Assembly (NCBI GenBank): GCA_947382625.1
Contig: CANDAG010000035.1
Location: 1 to 38,071 of the forward strand
Direction: 5' to 3'
Source: an uncultured Lachnospiraceae bacterium
GTDB taxonomy: Bacteria > Bacillota > Clostridia > Lachnospirales > Lachnospiraceae
Length of the DNA: 38,071 nt
Below the pieces are notes generated by a model that searched no databases, had not been told where the DNA came from, and saw only the letters and a list, made by a program, of their open reading frames with translations. Every line of letters starts with the position of its first letter. Within the stretch, counting starts at the first letter, position 1. Shown piece after piece: positions 16,610 through 25,754 of the stretch. The position numbers and the translations under genes are program-made.

Positions 16610-18211
16610 ATGGCAGAGCGATTGAAGGGGATCTTAAATAAAGTCCTTGAATGGTGGAATAAGTTTTCCACAAAGCAAAAGACATTTATCATATCCGCAG
16701 GGGCCGGGCTTATACTGGCTTTTGCAATTCTGATCACGATCCTGATGAAACCGGAGTATGTAGTGCTTATGAATTGTGAGAGTACTAAGGAAGCGGCTCA
16801 GGTAACAGAACTGTTAGAGAATGAAGGACTTGATTTTGAAGTATCGGATGACGCCTATCAGATCAGGATCAATAAAAATCAGCAGTCAGAGGCAAGCATG
16901 CTTCTTGCTGTGAATGATATACAGGCGTATACATATACCATAGACAATGTGTCAGAGGGCGGGTTCAGCACCACAGAGGCTGATAAGCAAAGAAGATATG
17001 AATATTATATGGAGACCCGGCTGGCAAATGATCTGATCGGACAGTTTGATTTCATCAAAACCGCTGTGGTAGATCTGACCATACCGGAGAGTACGGGAAC
17101 CCTTATGAAGGAGCAGGAGGAAAGCTCTATCTGGGTTATCCTGACGCTGAAGGAGGAATTTAACAGCGACATCGCGCCCGGTATGGCAAAGGGGATTGCC
17201 GCTGCTATCGGAAACAAGACCACTGAGAAGATCATGATCATGGACAGCACCGGAAACGTATTGTTTTCGGGAGGAGAGGATTCCACCGTGGCTGGTGCCA
17301 CTACCTCTCAGTTAGGTGTCAAGAATCAATGGGAAAGCAAAGTAAAGAGCGATGTCAGGCAGGTGATGCTGGGGACAAAGCTTTTTGATAAGGTAGAGGT
17401 TGCAGTGAATCTGGATGTGGATTTTTCCACTACATCGGTGACAGATCACGAGATTTATGTACCGGACGGAAACAGTCAGGGATATTTGGCTTCGGAACGG
17501 ACATTTTCGTCTGAGTCCACCAATGAAAGCGGTGAAGTGCCGGGGACTGATTCTAACGGACAGCAGCCTGAATATGTTTACCAGGACGGCAGCGACAGCA
17601 GCAGCTCCACCACAGAGGAGGAGCGAAAATATATGCCCTCAGAGCGGATCACTAATAAGGACAACTCTGCAGGAGTAGTGAATTATGATACATCTTCCGT
17701 ATCCCTGACCGGTACCAGTATGAATCTGATCCGGGAAGAGGATGTGGAGGCAAGAGGAGAATTAGACGGAGTCACATGGGAAGAATATAAGCTGGCGCAT
17801 GCAGGCTTGGAACAGGCAGAAGTGAGCGAGGAGCTTTATGATGTAGTAGCCAAGGCCACAGGCTTCCCGAGAGAGAATATAGCGATCGTAGCCTACACGG
17901 AAAACATATTTTATGATAAAGAAGGGCTGAATATATCGGCTTCCGATATCGCCCAGATCGTGCTGATCCTTGTGATCCTTGCTCTGCTTGCTTTTGTGGT
18001 ACTGCGGAGTATGCGGACAGAGAAAGAACCGGAACAGCCTGAGGAGCTGTCAGTAGAAAAGCTTCTGCAGTCACAGCCCGAGGTTGAAATGGAAAGTCTC
18101 GGAATGGAACAGATGTCCGAGACAAGAATGCTGATAGAAAAATTTGTGGATGAAAATCCGGAAGCTGCGGCTAATCTTTTGAGGAACTGGTTAAACGAGG
18201 AATGGGGTTGA
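16610..18211 (+). CDS. fliF: Flagellar MS-ring protein FliF
   Basis: FliF forms the MS ring in the cytoplasmic membrane and is the base on which the C ring and export gate assemble. From ATG 16610 (533 residues) there is an N-terminal membrane segment at about 23-45 (IISAGAGLILAFAILITILM), the YscJ/FliF ring-building domains, a Ser/Gly/Asp-rich loop near 295-345, a second membrane segment at about 447-468, and a C-terminal FliG-binding tail (ETRMLIEKFVDENPEAAANL). The chosen start follows GAAAGGCAGG; an in-frame TTG at 16571 is the alternative. Confidence 0.96.
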   Translation: MAERLKGILNKVLEWWNKFSTKQKTFIISAGAGLILAFAILITILMKPEYVVLMNCESTKEAAQVTELLENEGLDFEVSDDAYQIRINKNQQSEASMLLAVNDIQAYTYTIDNVSEGGFSTTEADKQRRYEYYMETRLANDLIGQFDFIKTAVVDLTIPESTGTLMKEQEESSIWVILTLKEEFNSDIAPGMAKGIAAAIGNKTTEKIMIMDSTGNVLFSGGEDSTVAGATTSQLGVKNQWESKVKSDVRQVMLGTKLFDKVEVAVNLDVDFSTTSVTDHEIYVPDGNSQGYLASERTFSSESTNESGEVPGTDSNGQQPEYVYQDGSDSSSSTTEEERKYMPSERITNKDNSAGVVNYDTSSVSLTGTSMNLIREEDVEARGELDGVTWEEYKLAHAGLEQAEVSEELYDVVAKATGFPRENIAIVAYTENIFYDKEGLNISASDIAQIVLILVILALLAFVVLRSMRTEKEPEQPEELSVEKLLQSQPEVEMESLGMEQMSETRMLIEKFVDENPEAAANLLRNWLNEEWG

Positions 18212-18245
18212 TCAGAATCCGGTTTTCGTAGGGGGTGTAAAAGGT

Positions 18246-19265
18246 ATGGCTAAAGAAGCCAATGATAAAATTAGCGGGGTCCAGAAGGCAGCTATTCTTT
18301 TGATTGCCTTAGGCCCTGAGAAGTCGGCCTCAATATTTAAGCACTTAAAAGAAGAAGAGATTGAAGAGCTGACTCTGGAGATTGCCAATACCCGGAGTGT
18401 AACTCCGCAGCTGAAGGAAGAAATTATTGATGAGTTCTATCAGATCTGCCTTGCACAGCAGTATATTGCGGAGGGTGGTATTACATATGCTAAGGAGCTT
18501 TTGGAAAAGGCTTTAGGAAGCGAGAGGGCTATGAGCGTGATCGGGAAGCTTACTGCTTCACTGCAGGTTAAGCCTTTCGAATTCGTCCGCAAGACGGATG
18601 CTGCCCAGCTGCTCAACTTTATACAGGATGAGCATCCGCAGACCATCGCGCTTATTCTTTCCTATCTGGCGCCCCAGCAGGCGGCGCTCATCGTTTCGGC
18701 TCTTCCGCCTGAGCGGCAGGCCGATGTGGCCAAGCGTATCGCGGTGATGGACAGAACCAGCCCCGATGTGGTAAAGGAAGTGGAAAAGGTGTTGGAGACA
18801 AAGCTTTCATCTTTGGTAAATCAGGATTACAATATTATCGGTGGCGTAGATGCTGTGGTAGACATCTTAAATACAGTGGACCGCAGCACGGAAAAGCATA
18901 TCATGGAGACTCTGGAGGTAGAAGAACCGGAGCTCGCCGACGAGATCAGAAAGAAAATGTTCGTATTCGAGGATATTCTTCTTTTGGACGACCGGGCGAT
19001 TCAGAGAGTGCTGCGTGACGTTGAGAACAGTGATCTTGGGCTTGCGCTCAAGGGTGCAAATGAACAGGTTCAGAACGCGATATTCAACAACCTTTCCAAA
19101 CGTCTTGCAGTTATGATCAAGGAAGATATGGAGTTTATGGGTCCTGTCCGTATGAAGGATGTTGAAGAGGCACAGCAGAAGATCGTAAATGTGATCAGAA
19201 AGCTGGAAGAGAATCAGGAGATCATCATTTCCAGAGGCGGCGGAGGTGATGAGATTGTGGTCTAG
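18246..19265 (+). CDS. fliG: Flagellar motor switch protein FliG
   Basis: FliG couples the MS ring to torque from the stator. Visible landmarks are the N-terminal segment KISGVQKAAILLIALGPEKS, the middle-domain EHPQ motif at residues 129-132 followed by TIALILSYL, and the C-terminal charged torque helix around residues 248-285 (LLLDDRAIQRVLRDVE, SDLGLALKG). Length (339) is standard. Its end overlaps the start of fliH. Confidence 0.98.
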   Translation: MAKEANDKISGVQKAAILLIALGPEKSASIFKHLKEEEIEELTLEIANTRSVTPQLKEEIIDEFYQICLAQQYIAEGGITYAKELLEKALGSERAMSVIGKLTASLQVKPFEFVRKTDAAQLLNFIQDEHPQTIALILSYLAPQQAALIVSALPPERQADVAKRIAVMDRTSPDVVKEVEKVLETKLSSLVNQDYNIIGGVDAVVDILNTVDRSTEKHIMETLEVEEPELADEIRKKMFVFEDILLLDDRAIQRVLRDVENSDLGLALKGANEQVQNAIFNNLSKRLAVMIKEDMEFMGPVRMKDVEEAQQKIVNVIRKLEENQEIIISRGGGGDEIVV

Positions 19266-20124
19266 TAATCTGTATAAAGCAGGGTGGGTCGTAGTAGGCG
19301 ATGATACCCGGGTGATCGACTCTAATGAGCGATTAAAATCCCGATTAGAGGAAGCCAGAGCAGAAGGATATGTGAGCAGGGAAGATGGCACGGAGGATCC
19401 GGACGGATTTACATCCGGCTTAAATGCGGCTATGGTGGATGCGTTGCTTTCTCCGGATGGCCAGGGGGCGGTTCTGAAAGCGAATGCTTCAGGGGAGGCT
19501 TCCCTGGAAGAACAGCAAAAATTAAATGAAGAGCTGGCTGAGGCCAGGGCAGAGCTTGAGCAGATCAGAGAAGAGGCGGCCCGTACCCTTGAGGAAGCCG
19601 GTGAGCAGATTGAGGAAATGCGGCAGGAAGCTTTGGAAAACGCCAGTCAGCAGGGCTTTCAGGAAGGGTATCAAAAAGGTATGGCACAGGTTCAGGCTAT
19701 GAAGGATGAGTGCAATGCCAGAAGAGAAGAGCTTGAAGCCGAATATCAGCAGAAGCTGGAAGAACTTGAGCCTGAATTCATAGATGCTTTAACCGGTATT
19801 TATGAGCATATTTTTAAGGTGGATCTAAGCGGTTACAGACAGATCGTGGTGAACCTGCTGATCGATGCACTGCAGAAAACAAACAGTGTGTCCAGTTATA
19901 TAGTGCATGTGTCTAAGAAGGATTTCCCCCATGTGATGAAGCAGAAGGAGCGTATCCTTGAAGAGACGGGGACTCTGGCTGAAAATCTGGATATCGTATC
20001 GGATATGACCCTTTCAGAGTCGCAATGTATGATAGAGACGGAAGCCGGAGTTTATGACTGTTCCCTTGAAACTGAGTTAAAAGAGCTTGGCAGGAAACTG
20101 AAGCTCCTTTCTTATAAGAAATAA
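19255..20124 (+). CDS. fliH: Flagellar export ATPase regulator FliH
   Basis: FliH is the stator-like regulator of the FliI ATPase. It has a variable N-terminus, a long Glu/Gln-rich coiled coil at about residues 75-180 including EEQQKLNEELAEARAELEQI, then a globular C-terminus (LTGIYEHIFKVDLSGYRQIV). Start choice: GGAGGTGAT (19242-19250) is an extended Shine-Dalgarno that best serves TTG at 19255, giving MWSSNLYKAGWVV; GTG 19246 and ATG 19249 overlap it. The gene overlaps fliG, so the pair is translationally coupled. Confidence 0.88.
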   Translation: MWSSNLYKAGWVVVGDDTRVIDSNERLKSRLEEARAEGYVSREDGTEDPDGFTSGLNAAMVDALLSPDGQGAVLKANASGEASLEEQQKLNEELAEARAELEQIREEAARTLEEAGEQIEEMRQEALENASQQGFQEGYQKGMAQVQAMKDECNARREELEAEYQQKLEELEPEFIDALTGIYEHIFKVDLSGYRQIVVNLLIDALQKTNSVSSYIVHVSKKDFPHVMKQKERILEETGTLAENLDIVSDMTLSESQCMIETEAGVYDCSLETELKELGRKLKLLSYKK

Positions 20125-20151
20125 AAAGACAAGATGAAGGTGGAATAACGA

Positions 20152-21483
20152 TTGGTTACACCGAATATCAATTTTGGAAAGTACATATCAGTTACGGGCG
20201 AAAGCCTGTTTAAGGTCAGCGGCAGAGTAGTGAACGTAGTTGGCCTTACAATTGAGTCTGCAGGTCCTGCAGCTAAGCTGGGGGATATCTGCAGAATATA
20301 TCCGGTGATCAGGGAGAAGGACGAAGAGCCCTCACTGGCAGAGGTGGTAGGCTTCAGAGAAGGAAAAACTCTGCTGATGCCCTATCAGAATGTAGAAGGT
20401 ATCGGGCCGGGAAGTATTGTGGAGAATACCGGAGCGCCCCTGAAAGTACGGGTGGATGAAGGGCTTCTCGGACATACTCTGGATGGCTTGGGGAGGATTG
20501 ACGGAGAACTGCCGATTACAGGAGAAGAGTATACTGTAGAGGCTATGCCCCCTGATCCTATGAGCCGAAAGATCATAGACGAGGTCCTTCCACTGGGAGT
20601 CAAGGCAGTGGACGGACTTATCACTGTTGGTAAAGGACAGAGGATTGGGATCTTTGCCGGCTCCGGAGTAGGGAAATCCACTTTGATGGGGATGTTTGCA
20701 AGGAATACAAAGGCGGACATCAATGTGATCGGTCTCATCGGAGAGCGTGGCAGAGAGGTTCGTGAATTTATAGAGAGAGATTTAGGGCCGGAAGGTATGA
20801 GACGTTCAGTGGTGGTGGTCGCCACTTCGGATAAACCGGCTCTTGAGCGCAAAAAGGCAGCACAGACTGCCACTGCAATCGCAGAATATTTCCGGGATCA
20901 GGGAAAAGATGTTCTTCTTATGATGGATTCCCTTACCCGTTTTTCTATGGCACAGCGGGAGATTGGTTTAGCCAGCGGAGAACCGCCTGTTTCAAGGGGC
21001 TATCCGCCCAGTGTTTATTCTGAAATGCCTAAACTTTTAGAACGGGCCGGAAGGTCGGATAAAGGCTCTATCACAGGCCTTTATACAGTGCTGGTGGACG
21101 GTGACGATTTCAATGAACCGATCACTGATACGGCGAGGAGTATTCTGGATGGACATATCATGCTGGACCGTAAGCTGGCACATAAGAATCATTATCCGGC
21201 CATTGATGTGCTGCAAAGTATTTCCAGGTGTATGAGCCAGATCGCACAGCGTGACCATAAAAGCGCTGCCGGCCGGCTGAAAAATGTACTTGCCACCTAT
21301 AATGAGGCGGAGGATCTGATCAATATCGGAGCTTATAAGGCAGGAAGCAATCCCGGGATCGATCATGCGATCCAAAAGATCGAGGAGGTCAATCGGTATC
21401 TGATGCAGGATGTGGGCGATAAATTTTCTTTTGAAGAGTCGGTGGCTCTTTTACAGAGGATTTTTGACCAGGGGGCGGAATAA
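20152..21483 (+). CDS. fliI: Flagellum-specific ATPase FliI
   Basis: FliI is the F1-beta-like hexameric ATPase of flagellar type III export. Walker A is GSGVGKST at residues 170-177, with the Walker B Asp at about 259 (LLMMDSLTRFSMAQREIGLA), followed by the family-specific GEPPVSRGYPPSVYSEMPKL. The start is TTG at 20152 with AAGGTGG eight bases before. Length (443) is normal. fliJ follows after nine bases. Confidence 0.97.
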   Translation: MVTPNINFGKYISVTGESLFKVSGRVVNVVGLTIESAGPAAKLGDICRIYPVIREKDEEPSLAEVVGFREGKTLLMPYQNVEGIGPGSIVENTGAPLKVRVDEGLLGHTLDGLGRIDGELPITGEEYTVEAMPPDPMSRKIIDEVLPLGVKAVDGLITVGKGQRIGIFAGSGVGKSTLMGMFARNTKADINVIGLIGERGREVREFIERDLGPEGMRRSVVVVATSDKPALERKKAAQTATAIAEYFRDQGKDVLLMMDSLTRFSMAQREIGLASGEPPVSRGYPPSVYSEMPKLLERAGRSDKGSITGLYTVLVDGDDFNEPITDTARSILDGHIMLDRKLAHKNHYPAIDVLQSISRCMSQIAQRDHKSAAGRLKNVLATYNEAEDLINIGAYKAGSNPGIDHAIQKIEEVNRYLMQDVGDKFSFEESVALLQRIFDQGAE

Positions 21484-21492
21484 AGCAGGGCA

Positions 21493-21933
21493 ATGGCTAA
21501 ATTTGTGTATCGGATGCAAAGCATCCTGAATATAAAAGTAAAGATGGAAGAACAGGCCAGAATGGAATTTGCCGCTGCCAGAATGCGTCTGGATGAGGAA
21601 GAGGAAAAGCTAAGGCTCTTGTTTGACCGAAAGGAAGCTTATCAGGAACAGGGAAGAGCGCTTCGGAAAGACGGCCTGAAGGTTTTGGATATTATGGAGA
21701 ACCGGGATGCGGTGGGTATTATGGATGAGTATATTACCCGGCAGAGTTATCAGGTAAATCTTGCCGAGAAGGCTTTAGAGGATGCCAGATATAAGCTGCA
21801 GATCGCCATGCAGGAGAGCAAAACCCAGGAAAAACTCCGGGAGAAGGCTTTTGAGGAGTTCTTACATGAGGAAAATGCCAAAGAAGCAAAAGAGATAGAT
21901 GAGCTTGTGAGCTATACCCATGGTCACAGGTAA
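21493..21933 (+). CDS. fliJ: Flagellar export protein FliJ
   Basis: A 146-residue, entirely helical, charged protein beginning FVYRMQSILNIKVKMEEQAR, with long heptad-like stretches rich in Glu, Arg and Lys. FliJ is the central stalk of the FliI ring and escorts chaperones. FliJ sequences diverge, so the call rests on size, coiled-coil character, the N-terminal F-x-Y-R-x-Q-x-I-L pattern and position directly after fliI. Confidence 0.88.
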   Translation: MAKFVYRMQSILNIKVKMEEQARMEFAAARMRLDEEEEKLRLLFDRKEAYQEQGRALRKDGLKVLDIMENRDAVGIMDEYITRQSYQVNLAEKALEDARYKLQIAMQESKTQEKLREKAFEEFLHEENAKEAKEIDELVSYTHGHR

Positions 21934-21992
21934 ATACGGACATTACACTCTGCAGCCCGCCGGGAGGCAGGTACTGCACAGGGAGGTTTATT

Positions 21993-22877
21993 ATGCCGAG
22001 GGTTGATGAATTAAATCAGGAGGACGCCAAGTTAGACAGAGAGCGTTTGAAGGAAGAAAAGAAACAATTTAAAAAGGAACAAAAGCAGCAGCGCAAGGAG
22101 GCTAAGGCCAAGGCCAGGGAGCTGGCCAATCAGGAAGAGGAGCTGATGGAGGAGTCAGGAGGAGCCGGTTCCGGATCGGTCTTTCTGGTTACATTTATTA
22201 TCGTTCTGATCTGGATCGCCATTTTGTGTCTGATCATTAAGCTGGATTTTGGAGGCTTCGGCAGTAATGTGCTGACACCGATCCTTAAGGATGTGCCTGT
22301 GCTAAATAAGATACTTCCCAGTCCCCAGGAGGAAATCCTGGAGGAGGGAGAAGAGGAAACCTATGGAGGCTATAAGAATCTGCAGGAGGCAGTAGATTAT
22401 ATTAAGGAGCTGGAGCTTGAATTAGAGAGAGCCCAGTCGGCTGAGAACAGCAGTGCCGAGGAAGTAGAGCAGCTTAAAGCAGAGGTGGAACGCCTTAAGA
22501 CCTTTGAAGACAGCCAGGTGGATTTCCAGAGGGTCAAGACAGAGTTTTATGAGGAGGTTGTCTATGCAGACAACGGTCCCGGCATAGAGGAATACCGTAA
22601 ATATTATGAGGAAATGGATCCTGCCACAGCAGAATATCTTTATAAGCAGGTAGTTACTCAAATAGAAGAAAGCGATGATATTAAGGAATATGCGGCTGCC
22701 TATTCTGCTATGAAGCCGAAGGCGGCGGCGGCAATCTTTGAATCCATGACGGATAATCTGGAACTGGCAGTAAGGATACTGGGTGTAATGGATGCAGACC
22801 AAAGAGGGAAGATCCTTGGTGCGATGGATACCGAAATCGCCGCCAGGATCACCAAACTGATGGATCCCGAATCCTGA
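21993..22877 (+). CDS. MotE/FlbB-like membrane protein with MgtE_N-type C-terminus
   Basis: The protein has a highly charged Lys/Glu N-terminus (residues 1-60), a single membrane segment at about 65-88 (FLVTFIIVLIWIAILCLII), a periplasmic-side coiled coil around 130-170, and a C-terminal domain with AAAYSAMKPKAAAAIFESMT and MDTEIAARITKLMDP. This matches the MgtE intracellular N-domain fold used by MotE/FlbB. Such proteins sit between fliJ and fliK in many Firmicutes (ylxF position) and are proposed motor or stator chaperones. Function here is inferred from family and context. ATG at 21993 has AGGGAGG just upstream. Confidence 0.75.
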   Translation: MPRVDELNQEDAKLDRERLKEEKKQFKKEQKQQRKEAKAKARELANQEEELMEESGGAGSGSVFLVTFIIVLIWIAILCLIIKLDFGGFGSNVLTPILKDVPVLNKILPSPQEEILEEGEEETYGGYKNLQEAVDYIKELELELERAQSAENSSAEEVEQLKAEVERLKTFEDSQVDFQRVKTEFYEEVVYADNGPGIEEYRKYYEEMDPATAEYLYKQVVTQIEESDDIKEYAAAYSAMKPKAAAAIFESMTDNLELAVRILGVMDADQRGKILGAMDTEIAARITKLMDPES

Positions 22878-22889
22878 CAGGGAAAGGGC

Positions 22890-22950
22890 TGCACCTTAAA
22901 CCAATATATTAAACGGCATGCTGCAGTGAGAAATGTTCCTGCAGGGTGCA
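22890..22950 (+). other. Possible intercistronic stem before fliK
   Basis: TGCACC (22890-22895) can pair with GGTGCA (22945-22950), and within it CTGCAG (22921-22926) with CTGCAG (22939-22944). No T tract follows, so this is not an obvious terminator; it may influence message processing. Confidence 0.3.
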
Positions 22951-22979
22951 AAAATTTAAAAAGACAGGAGGGATGTGAA

Positions 22980-24398
22980 TTGACGAATGCACCTGTAAAA
23001 GACGTGAAGGCTCTGATGAATTTCACCGGAGCGGGAAGCAGTCTTAAGAAAGCAGGCGGTATGGATCAGACGGGCAGTTTTGGCGATGTGATGAGCAAGA
23101 CCCGGGGTGGTCTGGCAAACGGTCAGATGATGGCAGCAAAGAGCAGTAAGACCATGCAGGTACCGGCGGCAAATATTTCCAAAAGCCGCAGAGACGTGGT
23201 TAATACTCAAAAAACTGACACCAAAGAGACAGTTGTCAGGGAGGATATGACCCCGGAGCAGAATCAGCAGGCGATTAAAGAAGCCGGCGAAGAGATTGCA
23301 AAAGAGGTTGCTAAGGAGCTTGGTGTGACAGAGGAAGAGGTTGCAAAGGCCATGGAAGAGCTTGGGCTTTCAGCGGCAGCTCTGTTAGAGCCTTCCAATC
23401 TGACACAGCTTGTGTTGCAGCTGTCCGGAGGGCAGGATCAGATGGCGCTCCTTACAGACGAAAATCTTTTTGCTCAGTTGCAGGAGTTGCTTGCCATGGC
23501 ATCTGAAGTAAGAAATGGACTGATGGAGACACTGAATGTGGATCTGGAGGAGCTTCAGCTGATGCTGGATGAAATGTACAGCTCATATGGAGATCTGGAA
23601 GTGGGAGAAGCAGCAACCGAAATCCAGGCTTCTGTTTCAGAGGAACCGATCATCACTGTAGAGGTGAAAGACGGAGATGAGACCGTAAGGCTGGCGGCAG
23701 ACGAAAACGGCAATGCCATCAAGACAGTAGAGGTCGTAGCGTCAGATCAGGAACAAAATGTTGCCCGGGAAAATACCGGCGGACAGGAAGAAAAAGGGAA
23801 TGAGAATGACAAACAGGGAATGGAGGAGAATTTAAGCTCTGCCAATCCGTTGCTGGATGCATTGAACCAGAATGCAGGGACAGCCGAGGTGTCATTTGAT
23901 CAGACAGTACCGTTCTTCAGCGAACAGACCCGGGATATCATGGATCAGATCATGGATTATATGAAGATTCAGTTAAAGCCTGGAATGGATCAGCTTGAGA
24001 TGCAGCTGCACCCTGAAAGCCTGGGCACCGTGCATATTCAGCTTACTTCCAAAGGCGGCGAGATCACGGCACAGTTCCATGTACAGAATGAAGCGGTGAA
24101 AGCGGCTCTTGAAAGCCAGGTATCCACACTTCAGGAAACCTTAAAGGATCAGGGGGTCAAGGTAGAAGCAATCCAGGTTACTGTTGAGAGCCATGGCTTT
24201 GAGAGTAATCTCTGGCAGGGACAGGGAAAAGAAGAAAATGCAGATGCTTCCTCCCGAAACAGCAAGAAGACGCCCAGAAGGATCAACTTAAATGATCTGG
24301 ATGTAAATGGCCTCACGGAAGAAGAGGCAAGCGAGGAAGAGCGGCTTGCAGTCAGTATGATGGAGGCAAACGGAAACACAGTGGATTATACCGCATAA
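22980..24398 (+). CDS. fliK: Flagellar hook-length control protein FliK
   Basis: FliK measures hook length and triggers the export substrate switch. The N-terminal two thirds are low-complexity and Glu/Gln-rich, and the C-terminal Flg_hook domain begins about residue 315. Its core is LEMQLHPESLGTVHIQLTSK, followed by GEITAQFHVQNEAVKAALES and LKDQGVKVEAIQV. TTG at 22980 is selected because AGGAGGG (22966-22972) lies just upstream; an earlier in-frame start at 22926 has no ribosome site. Length is about 472 residues. Confidence 0.93.
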   Translation: MTNAPVKDVKALMNFTGAGSSLKKAGGMDQTGSFGDVMSKTRGGLANGQMMAAKSSKTMQVPAANISKSRRDVVNTQKTDTKETVVREDMTPEQNQQAIKEAGEEIAKEVAKELGVTEEEVAKAMEELGLSAAALLEPSNLTQLVLQLSGGQDQMALLTDENLFAQLQELLAMASEVRNGLMETLNVDLEELQLMLDEMYSSYGDLEVGEAATEIQASVSEEPIITVEVKDGDETVRLAADENGNAIKTVEVVASDQEQNVARENTGGQEEKGNENDKQGMEENLSSANPLLDALNQNAGTAEVSFDQTVPFFSEQTRDIMDQIMDYMKIQLKPGMDQLEMQLHPESLGTVHIQLTSKGGEITAQFHVQNEAVKAALESQVSTLQETLKDQGVKVEAIQVTVESHGFESNLWQGQGKEENADASSRNSKKTPRRINLNDLDVNGLTEEEASEEERLAVSMMEANGNTVDYTA

Positions 24399-24456
24399 AT
24401 TGATGATCAACAGGCATTTCCGAAAATAAAAACGGGATGCGGAAAGGAGTAAGGAT

Positions 24457-25227
24457 ATGGCAGTAACACAGGCAGTTGAAAACGGCAAGCTGGTTGAAAG
24501 CGCATCTGAAAGCTCTGTCAAAAAAGCTGCTAAGAGCGGCCTTGATAAGGATGCATTCTTAAAGCTTCTGGTAGCACAGATGAAATACCAGGATCCCTTA
24601 GAGCCAACCTCCAACACAGAGTTCATTGCCCAGTATGCAACCTTTTCTCAGGTGGAGCAGATGCAGAATATGGCGGCGACTATGGAGCTTTCAAGAGCCT
24701 CCTCAATGGTTGGAAAGCTGGTGGAGATCCAGTCAACAGATAAAAACGGAGACGCCCATGTGTTCCAGGGGGTAGTGGAATATGTTACCTATGAGAACAA
24801 TAAAGCATATGTATCCATAGATGGAAGTCTTTATTCTGTGGATGATGTCCATGCAGTGATTGACGAGACCTACCAGGCGGCATATGAACTGGCTGCAGCC
24901 TTTGTAAAGGCAATTGATAAGCTTCCCAGCTTAAGCAATCTGACGATAGCGGACAGAGAGGCCATCGAAACCCTGCAGGCGGGCTTTAATAAGATGACGG
25001 CTTATCAGCAGGGCTATATCAGCGATGATTATATTAAGAAGCTTCAGAAGTATGTGGAGCGTATGGCCGAGCTGATCGAGATTGCCGGAGGCGATAAGGA
25101 CGAGGACGACGGGGATAAGACAGAAGGCCCTGACGAAACCGATAAGACAGAAGGTTCCGGAGACGGAGAAGACACCAAGACAGAAGGAACCGAGAATGGC
25201 GGGGAAAGTGCGGGAGGTACCGCATAA
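24457..25227 (+). CDS. flgD: Flagellar hook-cap assembly protein FlgD with acidic C-terminal tail
   Basis: FlgD caps the growing hook. Residues about 28-75 contain the FlgD_N signature (FLKLLVAQMKYQDPLEPTSN, TEFIAQYATFSQVEQMQNM). A short beta-rich segment runs to about 135, where the usual Ig/Tudor-like domains seem reduced. A helical stretch (about 135-210) follows, then a very acidic tail (about 212-256) in which DKTEG or a close variant recurs. Repeats of AAGACAGAAGG are visible in the DNA at 25117-25127, 25144-25154 and 25177-25187. ATG at 24457 follows GGAAAGGAG. Confidence 0.92.
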   Translation: MAVTQAVENGKLVESASESSVKKAAKSGLDKDAFLKLLVAQMKYQDPLEPTSNTEFIAQYATFSQVEQMQNMAATMELSRASSMVGKLVEIQSTDKNGDAHVFQGVVEYVTYENNKAYVSIDGSLYSVDDVHAVIDETYQAAYELAAAFVKAIDKLPSLSNLTIADREAIETLQAGFNKMTAYQQGYISDDYIKKLQKYVERMAELIEIAGGDKDEDDGDKTEGPDETDKTEGSGDGEDTKTEGTENGGESAGGTA

Positions 25228-25276
25228 GCCTGACGGATATGGAATGGGAAAATAACCTATCAGGGAGGAGAAGGCT

Positions 25277-25675
25277 ATGAACATTCAGAATAATGGATTC
25301 CTTTCAATTGAACAGCTGCAGGATACCTACCTGAAGCAGAACAAGAACGCAGCATCGGCGATAAACACGGATGGAAAGTCTTTTCAGGAAATTCTGGAAA
25401 GCCGCCGGGCATCAGGCACCGGAGAGGTGAGATTTTCCAAGCATGCCGCGGGAAGGCTTGCAGACCGGAATATTGAGCTTACCTCAAATCAGATGGAACG
25501 TCTGAATGAAGGCGCCCAGAAAGCGCAACAAAAAGGGATCAGGGAATCGCTGGTGATCGTGGATCAGCTGGCTTTTATCGTGAATATCCCAAACAGTACG
25601 GTAGTGACAGCTATGAACCAGGGTGATACAGCAGAAAACATATTCACTAATATTGACGGAGCCGTAATTATTTAG
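25277..25675 (+). CDS. Putative flagellar operon protein (TIGR02530/Flagellar_put type)
   Basis: A 132-residue protein with the conserved core FSKHAAGRLADRNIELTSNQ, then KGIRESLVIVDQLAFIVNIP and VVTAMNQGDTAENIFTNIDG. This type is found almost only between flgD and flgE in Firmicutes and spirochaete flagellar operons, where its role is not established. It has no signal or membrane segment. ATG at 25277 follows GGGAGGAGAAGG. Confidence 0.85.
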   Translation: MNIQNNGFLSIEQLQDTYLKQNKNAASAINTDGKSFQEILESRRASGTGEVRFSKHAAGRLADRNIELTSNQMERLNEGAQKAQQKGIRESLVIVDQLAFIVNIPNSTVVTAMNQGDTAENIFTNIDGAVII

Positions 25676-25754
25676 CCGGACCTGTAAGGGGGCTTATGTT
25701 CCTGAATGACAGAGGGAACAAATACGGCAGATGAGATTAGGAGGTCATTTCATT

